This document shows positions 63,883 to 64,000 of a stretch of 64,000 nt of DNA, one piece after another. The translations under genes were made by a program, and so were the position numbers. Location of the stretch: positions 3,720,001 through 3,784,000 of the forward strand of contig NZ_CP038159.1 in the NCBI RefSeq assembly GCF_004526235.1. The letters run 5' to 3'. This DNA comes from Sphingobacterium sp. CZ-2 (GTDB lineage Bacteria > Bacteroidota > Bacteroidia > Sphingobacteriales > Sphingobacteriaceae). Every line of letters begins with the position of its first letter. The stretch's first letter is position 1. The notes under the pieces were generated by a model. It did not search any database. It saw only the letters and a list, made by a program, of their open reading frames with translations, and was not told where the DNA came from.

Positions 63883-64000
63883 CAAAAAGGCTACAAGGGG
63901 ATTAACCTTGTGTCAATTTTATTGAATTGGAACAAAGTTTTATCAAAAAATTTGCGTTATAAAATGTTAATAACTATTTTTACGCAGAAAAAGCACCGTT

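Noticed and set aside
63893..63911. Hairpin ACAAGG/CCTTGT after the PiT gene as terminator
   Set aside because: Only a 6-bp stem, followed by GTCAATTTT rather than a continuous T-run; too weak to call.

Overview
The window looks like chromosomal DNA of a member of the Bacteroidota, most likely family Sphingobacteriaceae (Sphingobacterium/Pedobacter type). The signs are a SusC/SusD pair with its own ECF sigma and FecR anti-sigma, a DUF5686 protein, PKD-like and DUF4843 lipoproteins, a short NuoG, few Shine-Dalgarno sequences, and repeated matches to the Bacteroidota -7 promoter element TAnnTTTG. Placement at family level is inference from gene content. No rRNA, tRNA, CRISPR array, integrase or transposase was recognised.

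Layout. 1-8.5 kb holds housekeeping genes: the 3' end of pgi, an M28 peptidase, dcd, a phosphopantetheinyl transferase, an AI-2E family permease, an enoyl-CoA hydratase and a DUF5686 protein. 8.6-21.5 kb is a complete 14-gene complex I operon (nuoA to nuoN, minus strand), with a promoter before nuoA and a strong hairpin terminator after nuoN. 21.6-27.6 kb is a minus-strand energy-transduction operon: ExbB, two ExbDs, TonB, a small membrane protein, a PstS-like lipoprotein and a TPR protein. 28.1-30.6 kb has a SUI1-type protein, a diacylglycerol-kinase-like lipid kinase and metK. 30.8-41.3 kb is an AT-rich, plus-strand, self-regulated outer-membrane uptake locus (sigma, FecR, SusC, SusD, DUF4843, PKD-like, TlpA) bounded on both sides by near-symmetrical hairpin terminators. 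41.4-43.5 kb has fabD and an M16 peptidase. 43.6-47.8 kb is a two-gene unit (a large outer-membrane beta-barrel protein and a CBM9-like exported protein) bracketed by an inverted pair of 34-bp repeats. 47.8-56.3 kb has rnhB, a palindromic repeat, a YfhO-type membrane protein, a Trk potassium system whose trkH is interrupted by an in-frame stop, an AsmA-like protein and rsgA. 56.4-64 kb runs on the plus strand: polA, a MORN/TonB-C-like exported protein, psd, a histidine kinase, and a DUF47/PiT phosphate pair with a Pho-box-like promoter.

How the parts fit. Complex I builds the proton gradient and the ExbB/ExbD/TonB operon can deliver that energy to outer-membrane transporters such as the SusC protein. 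The items most worth a second look are the interrupted trkH, the SusCD-PKD-TlpA locus whose envelope components lack cysteines other than lipid-anchor or signal-peptide ones although it encodes a thioredoxin, the two-copy TTAACA box in front of the phosphate genes, the inverted repeats around 43.6-47.8 kb, and three genes whose -7 box sits only 3-4 nt before the ATG and so may be leaderless.
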